Shown one piece after another: positions 34,063 to 43,273 of a stretch of 64,000 nt of DNA. Location: positions 1 through 64,000 of the IMG/VR virus record IMGVR_UViG_3300020185_000014; one strand, given 5' to 3'. The notes beneath the pieces are model-generated. The model did not search any database. It saw nothing but the letters and a program-made list of their open reading frames with translations, and was not told the origin of the DNA. Position 1 is the first letter of the stretch, and each line of letters begins with the position of its first letter. The stretch comes from a virus. A program made the translations under genes and the position numbers.

Positions 34063-34946
34063 TAGTTAGGATCTCCGAAAGGATTTGATTCGCTAAAATC
34101 GATGAAAGAGTTACCAATGGTTTCTATGTCTAGATTTTGTTCTAGACTATTGATATCTTGAAGTTCTTGTATCAAAGTCGGCGTTGCTGAATTACCGCTT
34201 TCCGACCCGACGACTGCCGCCGAAGTTGTAAATTTAGAAAACTTACTCGAGTTGGAACCGATATGCGCAACATATAACTTTCCGGTTGCGCCGTCCCAAC
34301 GAACAACTTTACCCGTCATGGTTTTATCAGATAATGATTGTGACACAGGTTCTCCGATAACCCACGGTGTGGTAATGTCGGAAGTGTCAAACGTCATTAC
34401 GTTTTGGAAAGCAAACTTATCTTCGATATCGTCGATCTCGGGAACATCGGTGTCAAATTTCTCTTCATTGTACTCAAACAACTCGCAGGTCATTCTAAAC
34501 ACGGGAAGGTTTTTTAACTGGTAAAACGGTTGTTCATCTTCCACTTTCATAACTTGAAAAATAGAATTAGATAACGGAAGTTGGATTAAGTCGCCTTCTC
34601 GCGGTCTATAGAAATCCTTGTTCGCACTTTCGTACGGCACAACTTCAGAATTCCATCTTCTTCTTGCAACAATAAAAGTCGCAGCATCTCTAATTTCTAC
34701 GCCGAACTTTGCAAATATGTCTCCTTCGCCGTCAAACCCTTCAGTGTTTTCAATATACATTTCTATTTTATATGCGCGTTGAAACGAAGAAGAAGGATCG
34801 TCTTTAAATAGTTTATCGAGATTAACCGTTTCTCTCGGAATATAATAAACATCCTGCCCGTACATCTTTAAAGATTCTACAATCAAATCTTCGTAAAGGC
34901 GCTGCTCGTTCCTCGAACCCTGTGCAAAATAATGATTAATGGCCAT
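34062..34946 (-). CDS. 14: Neck protein gp14
   Basis: Part of the head-tail connector with gp13. The 294-aa product has the gp14 signature NEQRLYEDLIVESLKMYGQDVYYIPRE, then YKIEMYIENTEGFDGEGDIFAKFG and PREGDLIQLPLSNSIFQV. The C-terminal third is more variable. T4 gp14 is 256 aa. One base separates it from gene 13. Confidence 0.94.
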   Translation of the reverse strand: MAINHYFAQGSRNEQRLYEDLIVESLKMYGQDVYYIPRETVNLDKLFKDDPSSSFQRAYKIEMYIENTEGFDGEGDIFAKFGVEIRDAATFIVARRRWNSEVVPYESANKDFYRPREGDLIQLPLSNSIFQVMKVEDEQPFYQLKNLPVFRMTCELFEYNEEKFDTDVPEIDDIEDKFAFQNVMTFDTSDITTPWVIGEPVSQSLSDKTMTGKVVRWDGATGKLYVAHIGSNSSKFSKFTTSAAVVGSESGNSATPTLIQELQDINSLEQNLDIETIGNSFIDFSESNPFGDPN

Positions 34947-34947
34947 G

Positions 34948-35703
34948 CTAACCCACGAAAAAATCTGGTGGAAGTTCGTGCTCGGATCTCATTTTCTCTT
35001 CGAGCGCCTGTAGTTCTTGTGATGCGTCGTCGTAATATTGCCGACCGTTAATTGTCACGCCGCCAGGAAGTTGAACGCCTTCGAATTTTAACATGTTCAT
35101 ACCCCATTGTTGTTTAATCAACGAGGTTACATAGTTCTTAATGAACATGTCGTTATATACGCTTGTGTGTTGTGTTTCGTCGACGATCGAATAAACTTCA
35201 GCGACTAGGTATGACCCCTCTCTAATATCTCCGTCGTTAAAATCGCCTTCAATATACAAACGGTTTTGTCTGCGAGAGAAATGAACTTGAGGTCGACCGT
35301 GTAGTTGTTGATCGATCAAACTAAGATACTGCCGCATCTGATAAAAATAATTCAAATCACCGGCGAAACTCATAAAGTCGCCCATGTTGTTTAGAAACAT
35401 TTGATAGCGAATGTCAAACATCCCTTGACCAGTACCGAATGATGAGGCCACCGGAAATAACGCAGAAAGGTAGACCACATCAGATGATATCGGAATGTAC
35501 TGATTAGCAACATCTTCAGCAGTCACTAAATGAGACATATAAGTTTTGATTGTTGCGTCGCTGTGAAACTCTCGGTATAACTGTAGAGCATCGTCGACTT
35601 TGTCTTCTACTTGATCGACATCGACATTTACTTCTAAGACGGGTTCACCCAACCTGCGAAGGCAATATTCAATCAATCCGTCTCGGGATGTAATAACTGC
35701 CAT
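34948..35703 (-). CDS. 13: Neck protein gp13
   Basis: Connector protein that completes the head. The 251-aa product has RDGLIEYCLRRLGEPVLEVNVD, DDALQLYREFHSD, FDIRYQMFLNNMGDF and a final QALEEKMRSEHELP helix, all typical of gp13. A late promoter box lies 33 bases upstream. Confidence 0.93.
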   Translation of the reverse strand: MAVITSRDGLIEYCLRRLGEPVLEVNVDVDQVEDKVDDALQLYREFHSDATIKTYMSHLVTAEDVANQYIPISSDVVYLSALFPVASSFGTGQGMFDIRYQMFLNNMGDFMSFAGDLNYFYQMRQYLSLIDQQLHGRPQVHFSRRQNRLYIEGDFNDGDIREGSYLVAEVYSIVDETQHTSVYNDMFIKNYVTSLIKQQWGMNMLKFEGVQLPGGVTINGRQYYDDASQELQALEEKMRSEHELPPDFFVG

Positions 35704-35736
35704 AATTAATTCTCTTTAATTAAATTTCCATGTTTT

Positions 35737-35744
35737 TATTTATA
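35737..35744 (-). promoter_or_regulatory. T4-type late promoter box TATAAATA (gp13-14-15)
   Basis: Exact match located 33 bases before the gp13 ATG, just after the end of the upstream oxygenase gene. The spacing is the same as for several other late genes here (about 33-36 bases). Confidence 0.78.
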
Positions 35745-35745
35745 G

Positions 35746-37041
35746 TTATCTGAACCTGTTCGCGCCGTGAATCCAAATAACTAAAGACCACCTTTCGCCG
35801 GATTCGATTTTCTTAACGCGGTGCAATGAATAACTCGGGAACATATTGATAGAACCCACCTCTCTATTACCTTCTCGTAGAACGCCGTTGTCCCAAATTT
35901 CAAGTTCTCCTCCGGTGTACCCCTCACTAAGAGGAACCGAAATAGATATTTTTCTTGTAGAACTATTTTCCGCTCCCATATCAATGTGCCAATCATAGTG
36001 CGCTTCATCTTCTGCTTGGTATTGCAACAATTGTAGAGAGTGTGTTATTCCCATCAAGTCGTATCGGTAATACTCAGCATTCGCTGTCGCGACCGCAGAT
36101 AATATTTTATCGAATATCCATTCCGTGCTATCGTTCAATATTAATTCGAATAGGTTTACCTCTCGTATGTCAGACTTGTATTCTTTGGTTGAATCTGAAC
36201 CGACTGGAGGTTTTATAGAGTAAAGGTCTTCGGCGGATTTAATTATTGCGTCGCATTCTTCTTTCGAGAATGCAAACTCTGGTCTGAATTTCGAGTTGTA
36301 AGAAAACAGTCCAGGGCATAACGAGTCGTGCGTTGTTATCATTAAACCGTTTTTAATTATTTTTGATTGCGGTAACGAATATTCTTTAACTGGATCTGCT
36401 GCAGCGGGTTCTTGCGTTTTGGTCGGAGTGTAATCAAGGACAGGTGTTTTTTTCTCTTCGATGCCCGACATCATTTCCCTTCCGTCAAATTTAAGATGTT
36501 GGTTTTCGCCGTCCGCCCTAACAAAATGAAAGAATACCTGAACCTGCCACTCGCCCTTATATTCTTCTCTCCAGTGAGGAACCTCACAACCTTTGTACAA
36601 AACTAAATCACCTTGGTTGATTGTGATTGGAGACGATTCGGATTTTCCGAAATAATTCTGCACTGACCCGAAATAGATCGGCCATACTGTGTTATCGGGA
36701 GCAAACCCTAGCGTCAGAGTTCCTGAGACTTCGCAGGAGGGGCGATCGACGTGTGGGGTAAGGGTTTCTCCGTGCCGATAAATTCTAACGTAGGTGTACG
36801 TTGGAGAGAGTATAAACCCGAGTTGCCTTGAAAGTGGGTCTGATATTTTAACAGCAATTTCATCAAATATATCACAACCATAGATTGAATCAGAAAGAGG
36901 GCACTGATCATCTTTTTGCGTTTGCCCCTGTTCGTGAAGTTCGAACACGTATTTCACTAATTCGTTACAATCGTGTTTTCCGATTACATCCGATAAGTAA
37001 ACAAAACCCTTTTCGTCGAAATGAGATCTAACCGCCACCAT
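35746..37041 (-). CDS. Tandem 2-oxoglutarate/Fe(II) oxygenase
   Basis: The 431-aa product carries two oxygenase-like modules. The first has HVDRPS (H97, D99), a GDLVLYKG strand and PHWRE (H156), the usual HxD...H triad. The second is prolyl-4-hydroxylase-like, with HIDMG (H352, D354), GGELEIWD, then a distal H407 (SLHRV) and R417. A Pro/Thr/Lys-rich linker joins them. It sits in the late virion region between gp13 and the propeller array. Hydroxylation of a virion or host protein is the simplest idea, but no substrate can be read from the sequence. Confidence 0.8.
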   Translation of the reverse strand: MVAVRSHFDEKGFVYLSDVIGKHDCNELVKYVFELHEQGQTQKDDQCPLSDSIYGCDIFDEIAVKISDPLSRQLGFILSPTYTYVRIYRHGETLTPHVDRPSCEVSGTLTLGFAPDNTVWPIYFGSVQNYFGKSESSPITINQGDLVLYKGCEVPHWREEYKGEWQVQVFFHFVRADGENQHLKFDGREMMSGIEEKKTPVLDYTPTKTQEPAAADPVKEYSLPQSKIIKNGLMITTHDSLCPGLFSYNSKFRPEFAFSKEECDAIIKSAEDLYSIKPPVGSDSTKEYKSDIREVNLFELILNDSTEWIFDKILSAVATANAEYYRYDLMGITHSLQLLQYQAEDEAHYDWHIDMGAENSSTRKISISVPLSEGYTGGELEIWDNGVLREGNREVGSINMFPSYSLHRVKKIESGERWSLVIWIHGANRFR

Positions 37042-37079
37042 AATATAACTCTATCAAATAATAGTTATTTAGGTTGGTG

Positions 37080-37334
37080 TTAGGCGATGCCCTGTCCGCC
37101 TTGCCGCGTCCAAACCCCGCCCATATTTTTATAAAGACTGTTATCGCCTTTATTAAAAGCAAGCAACGACGTTGAAGGGAAATCATCGACGGAGTCGTAC
37201 GCGAGAACAAAGTTATTCGAGACTAGGGATGCTTTGATTGCCCGAATAACATCAATCGCTTCTTCCTCGGTCATCCCCGCAATCTTTTTCTGCAGTTCGG
37301 ATAGTGTGTGCGTTATGTCTATCGGCGTCGTCAT
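37080..37334 (-). CDS. Small module protein of the propeller array
   Basis: The 84-aa product is not a named family. It has an N-terminal helical hairpin (DITHTLSELQKKIAGMT) followed by the short strand unit ending NSLYKNMGGVWTRQ. That 'LY-x-x-x-G-x-x-W' unit also occurs in the N-terminal part of the neighbouring propeller proteins. Start and stop overlap neighbours closely. Confidence 0.6.
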   Translation of the reverse strand: MTTPIDITHTLSELQKKIAGMTEEEAIDVIRAIKASLVSNNFVLAYDSVDDFPSTSLLAFNKGDNSLYKNMGGVWTRQGGQGIA

Positions 37335-38518
37335 TAAACTTGATGCCCAGCGTGAGTCGACTTTGATTGTGATAAATCGCCGACATCAAGAGAAGAAACG
37401 AACGGGTTTGCAAACGGAAACTTATCGACCAGATTAGATACTACCGGTTCTGAACCGCCCATCGTGTATCCAAATGTGAAAGAAGAAACCCCTGCCGCGT
37501 TCATTCTTGCCGTTCCGAGTGTTCCGATATTCGCAGATGAAATCGCATCACTCGCGAACGGAAACTTATATATTTCGTTTCTGATTGATACCGGAGAATT
37601 GATTTGTCCACCAGAAGTGAACCCCGCAACTTCAGAAGAAATTCCTGCTGCATAATTTCTGCTAACGGAGAGGTTTCCGACATGTACAGCGTCGTTGTCT
37701 GTTTGGAACGAAAACCTCTCTACTCGGTTTTGATATCCGTATGAGGGAGTATAACCGCCGGAAGAGTAACCGTGAGTCAAAGAAGAATGCCCTGCTCGCC
37801 CGTATTGGTTCGTGTATGTTGTGAGGTCCGCCGAATGAATACCAGAAGTTTCGGAAGAAAATCTAAATTTCTGAATTTCTCCTGTACCAACGCCAACCGG
37901 AAGATTACTTCTACTTGTTAGATAACCATAATGTTCAGAAGAACTCGCCGCTTGTTGAGTAATTGTTTTCGACAGATCGCCAACGATCGCGCCATCGGCA
38001 AAGGCAGCGAATGAGAACTTCTCGATAGATAATCTTCCTGGAGAACCGCCAGCAACGAAACCGTCAGACTGACTAGAATTTCCAGCAACAAAATTTCTCG
38101 CAACAGCAAGGTTGCCGATCGCCGTGGCAGTTCCTTCAGATGCAAATGGATATCGATCAATAGTCGTTAATCGATATCCTGATGCCCCGCCCGAAGTAAA
38201 TGCAAAATCATCACCTGGAAATGCTTTTCGATCTGAGTCTAAATTTATTAACAATTCCCAATCTGAACCGGTGTTGAGATATAATCCATTATTCATACCG
38301 AACGATTGGATAATTGCGGTCATACCCTCAAGGTTTGAGTCTAGGGGTAGTGCCGCGATGCTGTCATAATAATTTACAAACTCTCTTTCTTTCCACGGAG
38401 AAATTGAATTGACTGCATCGATCAACTGCAGGAGTTCTAGTGCTTCCGCAGAATCGTTTACAAAAAGATCAAACGCCGAATCTAGTTGAGTTAATATTAT
38501 ATTTTTATTAATTGCCAT
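37334..38518 (-). CDS. Six-repeat kelch-like propeller protein A
   Basis: The 394-aa product has an N-terminal helical part and strand unit (NGLYLNTGSDWELLINLD), then six repeats of about 45-50 residues. Each has a Gly-Tyr/Phe-x-x-Gly-Gly turn, an I/V-E-x-F-x-F strand and a GDLSxxRxxAAGxSS segment (turns at FTSGG, FVAGG, YLTSR, YSSGG, FTSGG, YTMGG). It ends HAGHQV. A six-bladed beta-propeller is predicted. It lies in the late tail region and is likely a receptor- or glycan-binding tail protein. Confidence 0.7.
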   Translation of the reverse strand: MAINKNIILTQLDSAFDLFVNDSAEALELLQLIDAVNSISPWKEREFVNYYDSIAALPLDSNLEGMTAIIQSFGMNNGLYLNTGSDWELLINLDSDRKAFPGDDFAFTSGGASGYRLTTIDRYPFASEGTATAIGNLAVARNFVAGNSSQSDGFVAGGSPGRLSIEKFSFAAFADGAIVGDLSKTITQQAASSSEHYGYLTSRSNLPVGVGTGEIQKFRFSSETSGIHSADLTTYTNQYGRAGHSSLTHGYSSGGYTPSYGYQNRVERFSFQTDNDAVHVGNLSVSRNYAAGISSEVAGFTSGGQINSPVSIRNEIYKFPFASDAISSANIGTLGTARMNAAGVSSFTFGYTMGGSEPVVSNLVDKFPFANPFVSSLDVGDLSQSKSTHAGHQV

Positions 38519-38528
38519 GAAGCATCCT

Positions 38529-38819
38529 TTATGGGATTTCAGGTTCGGGTTCGGGTTCGGGTGCTATAAAATCAGTTAACGTAACTGGTTTCCAATTTTT
38601 ACCATTCGAAACGAAGATAGTTTGTGTATCTGTATCATAGTACATATGACTGAAATTTTGTAACGATGCTACCGGTAAAGTAGCGCCCGTTCCGACAACA
38701 GTATATCCATCGTTTTTGAGCAAAAGTGCTTGCAGTTTGGACAACGCGGTCGTTTCTGTTGCGGTCGATCCTACTATGGTATTTGCATTATTAACGAGAT
38801 TTGATATATTGATAAACAT
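38529..38819 (-). CDS. Small module protein with Glu-Pro tail
   Basis: The 96-aa product repeats the N-terminal helical unit (FINISNLVNNANTIVG) and strand unit (IFVSNGKNWKPV) of the adjacent propeller proteins without the propeller. It ends in a Glu-Pro repeat (EPEPEPEIP) encoded by a GGTTCG hexanucleotide repeat. It overlaps the next gene by one base. Confidence 0.6.
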   Translation of the reverse strand: MFINISNLVNNANTIVGSTATETTALSKLQALLLKNDGYTVVGTGATLPVASLQNFSHMYYDTDTQTIFVSNGKNWKPVTLTDFIAPEPEPEPEIP

Positions 38820-40009
38820 TATACTTGATGCCCTACTGTGTTATGCCGCGACCCGACTAAATCTCCTGCAGCGGTTATTGTTACCGGCGAAGCGCTGAAT
38901 GGAAATGATTCTATTGTACTTATAGAAGGCGAGAATCCTCCAGAAATATATCCGTCGGTCCTAGAGGATTGACCAGAAACTAGTCGTTTCGCAGTCGACA
39001 AATCTCCGACATCGATAGAAGAATATGGTGAGTTGAACGAAAACCTTTCGATGTTCTGCAAAGAAAAGGCGTCAAACCCACCAGAAACATAACCATGAGT
39101 CTCGGAGGAATTTCCTGCCGCTTTTGAGTTCGCCACTGTTAAATTAGTAATATAGGCAGAAGATGTGAATGCGACGAAACTGAACCTGTCCACTGAGGTT
39201 AAGTTGATGCTGGTCGTTTCGTTAATACCGCCAGCGACATATCCGAAATCAAAATCCGAAATTCCGATTGCCTCTGACTTTCCTATCAGCGACCCCGAAA
39301 CATATAAATTTCCGTGAAGACTGGATTGTGTTTCGTTAGCAAAGGGGAATTTATATATTCTCCTCATTGCTTGTGTTAATTGCGGTTGCGAAGTAACATC
39401 GCCCCCTGCCGCGAATCCTATCGCATGTGCATTGGTTGAAAGACCTGCCGATTTCGAACGTTCGAATTCTAGATCACCGACCAACAGAGAATTGGTAGTG
39501 TTAACAAATTCGAATTTCTCAATTTCGCTAATTACTGCGCCGGTGCTAACCTTACCGCCGGTGGAATATCCTCTTAATTCTGACGACTGTCCCGCTAATT
39601 CTATTTTTCCTGCAGTCAAATCACCCAAAGTTAAAGCGTTGGTAAAACTAGAAAACGGAAACCGCTCAATCGAAGAACTGAATCCTGGGTTCAAACCGCC
39701 CGATACAAATCCGTAATCGTCTCCTTGAAAACGTCTACTCTCATCTAGTAATGCACCGAGCACGATGGGTTTCCACTTGTTTCTATGAGAAACATAGAAC
39801 GCATCCGAATCGCGATTGAATGCAATGATGCCTTCGTTCGATACTGTTGCGCTGTCGAAATCGTGTATATGTCTATATTGGACTGCGTGTGAATATGCTT
39901 TTGAAAATTTGTCGAGACTGTTTAATCTCACCTGCTCTGTCGAGTTCGCCGTTCCGCTAGCGACTCTGGCGTTTATCGTATCAAGTAAATCTTTAATATT
40001 AATTGTCAT
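38819..40009 (-). CDS. Six-repeat kelch-like propeller protein B
   Basis: The 396-aa product is a paralogue of the 394-aa protein. N-terminal helical region NIKDLLDTINARVASG, strand unit AFYVSHRNKWKPI, then six Gly-Gly blades (FVSGG, YSTGG, FAAGG, YVAGG, YVSGG, YISGG), each followed by an IE-x-F-x-F strand. It ends with GHQV. The N-terminal region carries the array-wide module. Confidence 0.7.
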   Translation of the reverse strand: MTINIKDLLDTINARVASGTANSTEQVRLNSLDKFSKAYSHAVQYRHIHDFDSATVSNEGIIAFNRDSDAFYVSHRNKWKPIVLGALLDESRRFQGDDYGFVSGGLNPGFSSSIERFPFSSFTNALTLGDLTAGKIELAGQSSELRGYSTGGKVSTGAVISEIEKFEFVNTTNSLLVGDLEFERSKSAGLSTNAHAIGFAAGGDVTSQPQLTQAMRRIYKFPFANETQSSLHGNLYVSGSLIGKSEAIGISDFDFGYVAGGINETTSINLTSVDRFSFVAFTSSAYITNLTVANSKAAGNSSETHGYVSGGFDAFSLQNIERFSFNSPYSSIDVGDLSTAKRLVSGQSSRTDGYISGGFSPSISTIESFPFSASPVTITAAGDLVGSRHNTVGHQV

Positions 40010-40016
40010 AACACGC

Positions 40017-41171
40017 TCAGTACTGCTGGGAAGAACCCTTGTTCTTTTCTATTGATAAATCACCTACATCGATCGAAGTTCCGTCAGTGTAGAAAGAGAA
40101 TTTCTGTATGACTTTCGAACGACTCGCCTCGCCGCCGCCGGCAATAAACCCTCTTTCTGTTGACGACGTTCCCCCAGAGAAATTTTCTGTTTGTATTGTT
40201 AAATCACCAACATCAGAAGCATTAACGTCCGAAGAGAACGGAAACTTATCAACAATATTGTTATTTATTAGGTCAGTATAAACGTTGTATCCATAACCTT
40301 GCATTGAAGATAACCCAGCGCCGTTATTTGAAGCACTAGAAAGGTTTGCTGAGTTAACGGCATTTGCTACAGATGCGGTGAATGTTACTTTATCGATTAC
40401 GTTATTACTCGCCCCGTCACCGCCGGTGAAATATGCAGAGGTGTTAGAAGAACTTCCCGCAGAACCTGTTTTCATGGCAGTTAAATCGCCAACATCGAGC
40501 GCATCAACCTCGCTGATAAAAGAAAACCTATCAAGAACGTCACTATTAGCAGGAGTGGAACCACCTGCAGTGTAACCAAACCCATACGACGCAGAGGAGG
40601 CACCGCCCGCAGAAGAACGCGCGGTTGTTAAATTAGCAACTGATTCAAGCACCGCAGGAGAAGCAAATGAAAACTTTTCAATGGTCGATAATAATCCAGC
40701 ATCCAAACCGCCAGAACTATATCCATCTGTCTTTGACGATTGTCCTGCTGAACTCATTCGTCCGGCGAATAATTGCGCGCCATGACTGATCGAATTACCG
40801 TCAGTGACAAAGGAAAATCGATCAATGTTATTGGTTAACGACCCGACATTACCGCCGGAATAGAACCCCGCGATTTCTCCTTGGAATATATCTTGTTGGT
40901 TCCCGAGTCTACGATAACCATCCGAATCTCTCATGTAGAGCGTTTTACTATGAACGTCAAAAAATATTCTCGCTCTTCCAGATTCTATATCGGGGTCATC
41001 TCCGGCGCTTAATGGGAATGTTGATGAATGGTTATAACTTGATAGTGATGATATGCTAGCATCTGAAACAAGTTCGGACAAATAACGTAACGACTGTGTT
41101 GATGTATCGGAATCACTTTCGATGCACTGCTGTTGTAAATTAACAATAAACCCTGTAATGTTAGTAATCAT
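40017..41171 (-). CDS. Six-repeat kelch-like propeller protein C
   Basis: The 384-aa paralogue has six blades with turns FYSGG, YSSGG, YTAGG, YFTGG, a degenerate YNVYT and FIAGG, each with a D/E-x-F-x-F strand and a VGDLT/S segment. N-terminal unit TLYMRDSDGYRRL. The ending SSQQY is the least like the others. It is followed by a small module protein in the next gene. Confidence 0.68.
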   Translation of the reverse strand: MITNITGFIVNLQQQCIESDSDTSTQSLRYLSELVSDASISSLSSYNHSSTFPLSAGDDPDIESGRARIFFDVHSKTLYMRDSDGYRRLGNQQDIFQGEIAGFYSGGNVGSLTNNIDRFSFVTDGNSISHGAQLFAGRMSSAGQSSKTDGYSSGGLDAGLLSTIEKFSFASPAVLESVANLTTARSSAGGASSASYGFGYTAGGSTPANSDVLDRFSFISEVDALDVGDLTAMKTGSAGSSSNTSAYFTGGDGASNNVIDKVTFTASVANAVNSANLSSASNNGAGLSSMQGYGYNVYTDLINNNIVDKFPFSSDVNASDVGDLTIQTENFSGGTSSTERGFIAGGGEASRSKVIQKFSFYTDGTSIDVGDLSIEKNKGSSQQY

Positions 41172-41172
41172 G

Positions 41173-41535
41173 TCAACTCTCTAGTATTGTCAATTCGACC
41201 CACTTAAACCCTTTCGACACATAAAACATCAGATCTGCCTCAGAATAAACGATGCATCCGATGTTCTCGAAAGTTGGTGTTGGGAACGTTGATTGAGATT
41301 GATGAGTGACTGCAGTTTCAAGTGCGGATAGTCTTCGCTGCCTGAGTTTGTGAAGTTGCATAATATCATCCGCTGGACCCGATCCAACATTTTGGTATGT
41401 TTCGAGAATTGCAGTCAGTATTAATAACGTTTCTCGGTGATGTTCAAACACAGCATTGTCGCTCGCCGCTTGCAACGATAGACGCTGGTACGCGGCGAGA
41501 GCAACTATTTGTAGTTTTTCGAGATTCAGGATCAT
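41173..41535 (-). CDS. Small module protein of the propeller array
   Basis: The 120-aa product is helical in its first two thirds (LEKLQIVALAAYQRLSLQAA, LHKLRQRRLSALETAV) and ends in the array strand unit MFYVSKGFKWVEL. No other motif. It overlaps the next propeller gene's stop by one base. Confidence 0.6.
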   Translation of the reverse strand: MILNLEKLQIVALAAYQRLSLQAASDNAVFEHHRETLLILTAILETYQNVGSGPADDIMQLHKLRQRRLSALETAVTHQSQSTFPTPTFENIGCIVYSEADLMFYVSKGFKWVELTILES

Positions 41536-42698
41536 TAATTTTGATGCCCTGTTGAAGCATATTTTGCGGCAGTTAGTGATCCCACGTCGCTCGCGTCACC
41601 ATCCGACGCGAAGGGAAAACTCTCAATATTGTCCGTTGATGTTGTTGTAAAACCGCCAGCAACCCATCCACTCACGTTAGAAGATTGTCCCGCAGATTCT
41701 CTCTTCGCGGACGCGAGATTTCCAACGGTAGTAAATGTTGAAGAACCGGAAAATGGAAACTTTTCGATGCTCGATATATTGGATCCAGATAACCCGCCGC
41801 TAACGTATCCGTGGGTTGTAGAAGATTGTCCAGTAGTGAAGGATCTTGATGCGTTCAGGTCACCCACGCCGGTCGTAGCAAAAGAGAACCAGAACGGAAA
41901 TTTATCAACGGCAGTTGTGTTGCTCGCGCCGATTCTTCCTCCGCTTCGATACCCATCATATTCTGAAGTTTGTCCTGCGGTCGCCGCAACGTTTTCGGTT
42001 AACGCGCCGACTTCTGTAGCATCAGTTCCTGCAGAAAAAGAAAATTTGTCAATGGCATCAGTAAACCCTGCCCCTATATTTCCGCCCGCAACATACCCAT
42101 GCCCCTTACCCATGTCCGTCTGACCGGAAACTTCAGATCTACTCGAAACGAGGTTAGAAACATCGGTAGCAACGAACGGCGAGTTGTAAGAAAACTTTTC
42201 TATTTTATCCGTCGGTCCTGGTTGCCCGCCGGCAACAAACCCGAACCCATTAACTCGATCAGACATTCCAGCACTTTTTGAACGCGTGGAAGATAAATTA
42301 ACAACGGATGCCGAATTTGATCCTGAGGGAAAATCGAATGATACAACCAACCTCGATTGAGACGCATCTCCGGATGAATATCCTTTCAGCGTGCCTTGAA
42401 ACGGCGTGATTGCTGGAAATTGATTGACGAAATTAGATTCATCTAGGGGAATACTGTTCCAATCGAAATTATGAGAAACTTTCCATGTATCCAGCGTTTC
42501 GTCATATATCATATTGCCGAAAGTTTTTTCTTCTGGGAGTGGTATACTATAGTTATGGTATGAAAAGAAATTCTGTAGATTCCTAATCAATTCAGTTCCT
42601 CGGGTTAAACGTCCGAGTTCTACGTTTGTATCCGCGCTGTCGGCGAGATCGATCTTTTCTTGTAGTTTAAAGATTATGTTTTCAATATTAATTGCCAT
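41535..42698 (-). CDS. Six-repeat kelch-like propeller protein D
   Basis: The 387-aa paralogue starts at the ATG at 42698 (GGAAGG 10 bases upstream; a TTG 18 bases earlier was rejected). Blades: YSSGD (degenerate), FVAGG, YVAGG, YRSGG, YVSGG, WVAGG. Ends with GHQN. The N-terminal unit DTWKVSHNFDWNSIPLDE replaces the LY unit of its siblings. Some shared blade sequences with B and C suggest recombination among them. Confidence 0.7.
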   Translation of the reverse strand: MAINIENIIFKLQEKIDLADSADTNVELGRLTRGTELIRNLQNFFSYHNYSIPLPEEKTFGNMIYDETLDTWKVSHNFDWNSIPLDESNFVNQFPAITPFQGTLKGYSSGDASQSRLVVSFDFPSGSNSASVVNLSSTRSKSAGMSDRVNGFGFVAGGQPGPTDKIEKFSYNSPFVATDVSNLVSSRSEVSGQTDMGKGHGYVAGGNIGAGFTDAIDKFSFSAGTDATEVGALTENVAATAGQTSEYDGYRSGGRIGASNTTAVDKFPFWFSFATTGVGDLNASRSFTTGQSSTTHGYVSGGLSGSNISSIEKFPFSGSSTFTTVGNLASAKRESAGQSSNVSGWVAGGFTTTSTDNIESFPFASDGDASDVGSLTAAKYASTGHQN

Positions 42699-42700
42699 GG

Positions 42701-43273
42701 TTATACAACCTTCCAATTGTTTAATTCTCTATTTCTTAACATCAACTTGCTGGCATGTGTATCGAAAAGAATATTAACACTACTGTCTAACGCGGTCAAT
42801 ACCTCTGCAGAATCTACAAGTCTCGTGTGAATCAATCCCGAAGACTGCCGCTCGCACATATTGAATATATCGGTTAAGTCAAACGGATGTGAATTGCTAT
42901 CTAGTGCGTATATGTTATTATTAGTGGTCTGTAGTGCCGTGGTTAAATCGTATAGATCATCGCTTGGATATGTCCAAGCAGAATCATCATTTAAATTCAT
43001 CAACAGATTCCACGAAGATCCGTTGCTGAGATATATCTCATTATCCAAACCTGTATTCGTACCGCGAAAACTGATCGCTGATCCTTTGTTTGAGGAATCT
43101 GCAGGAAACGGAAATCCAGATCCGGTTCGCGTATATTCTGAACTTAAATAATAATTCTTGGTTCCATAAAAGTTCGCCGCACGTTCCAATACTAGAATAT
43201 CAGTGGTCGGCGTCAACTCATCAATATCAGATATTGCTATCGTTAAAACGCTTTTAAGATTATCGATATTCAT
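42701..43273 (-). CDS. Double-module protein of the propeller array
   Basis: The 190-aa product holds two copies of the small strand/helix unit. N-terminal MNIDNLKSVLTIAISD and EIYLSNGSSWNLLMNLN give the first; a second helical unit and KLMLRNRELNNWKVV end the protein. It has no propeller, is one base after the next propeller gene's end, and looks like a fusion of two small module proteins. Confidence 0.6.
   Translation of the reverse strand: MNIDNLKSVLTIAISDIDELTPTTDILVLERAANFYGTKNYYLSSEYTRTGSGFPFPADSSNKGSAISFRGTNTGLDNEIYLSNGSSWNLLMNLNDDSAWTYPSDDLYDLTTALQTTNNNIYALDSNSHPFDLTDIFNMCERQSSGLIHTRLVDSAEVLTALDSSVNILFDTHASKLMLRNRELNNWKVV

Noticed and set aside
41629-42123. 164-codon + strand frame in the propeller array
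   Set aside because: Antisense to propeller D; arises from the repeated blade sequence.
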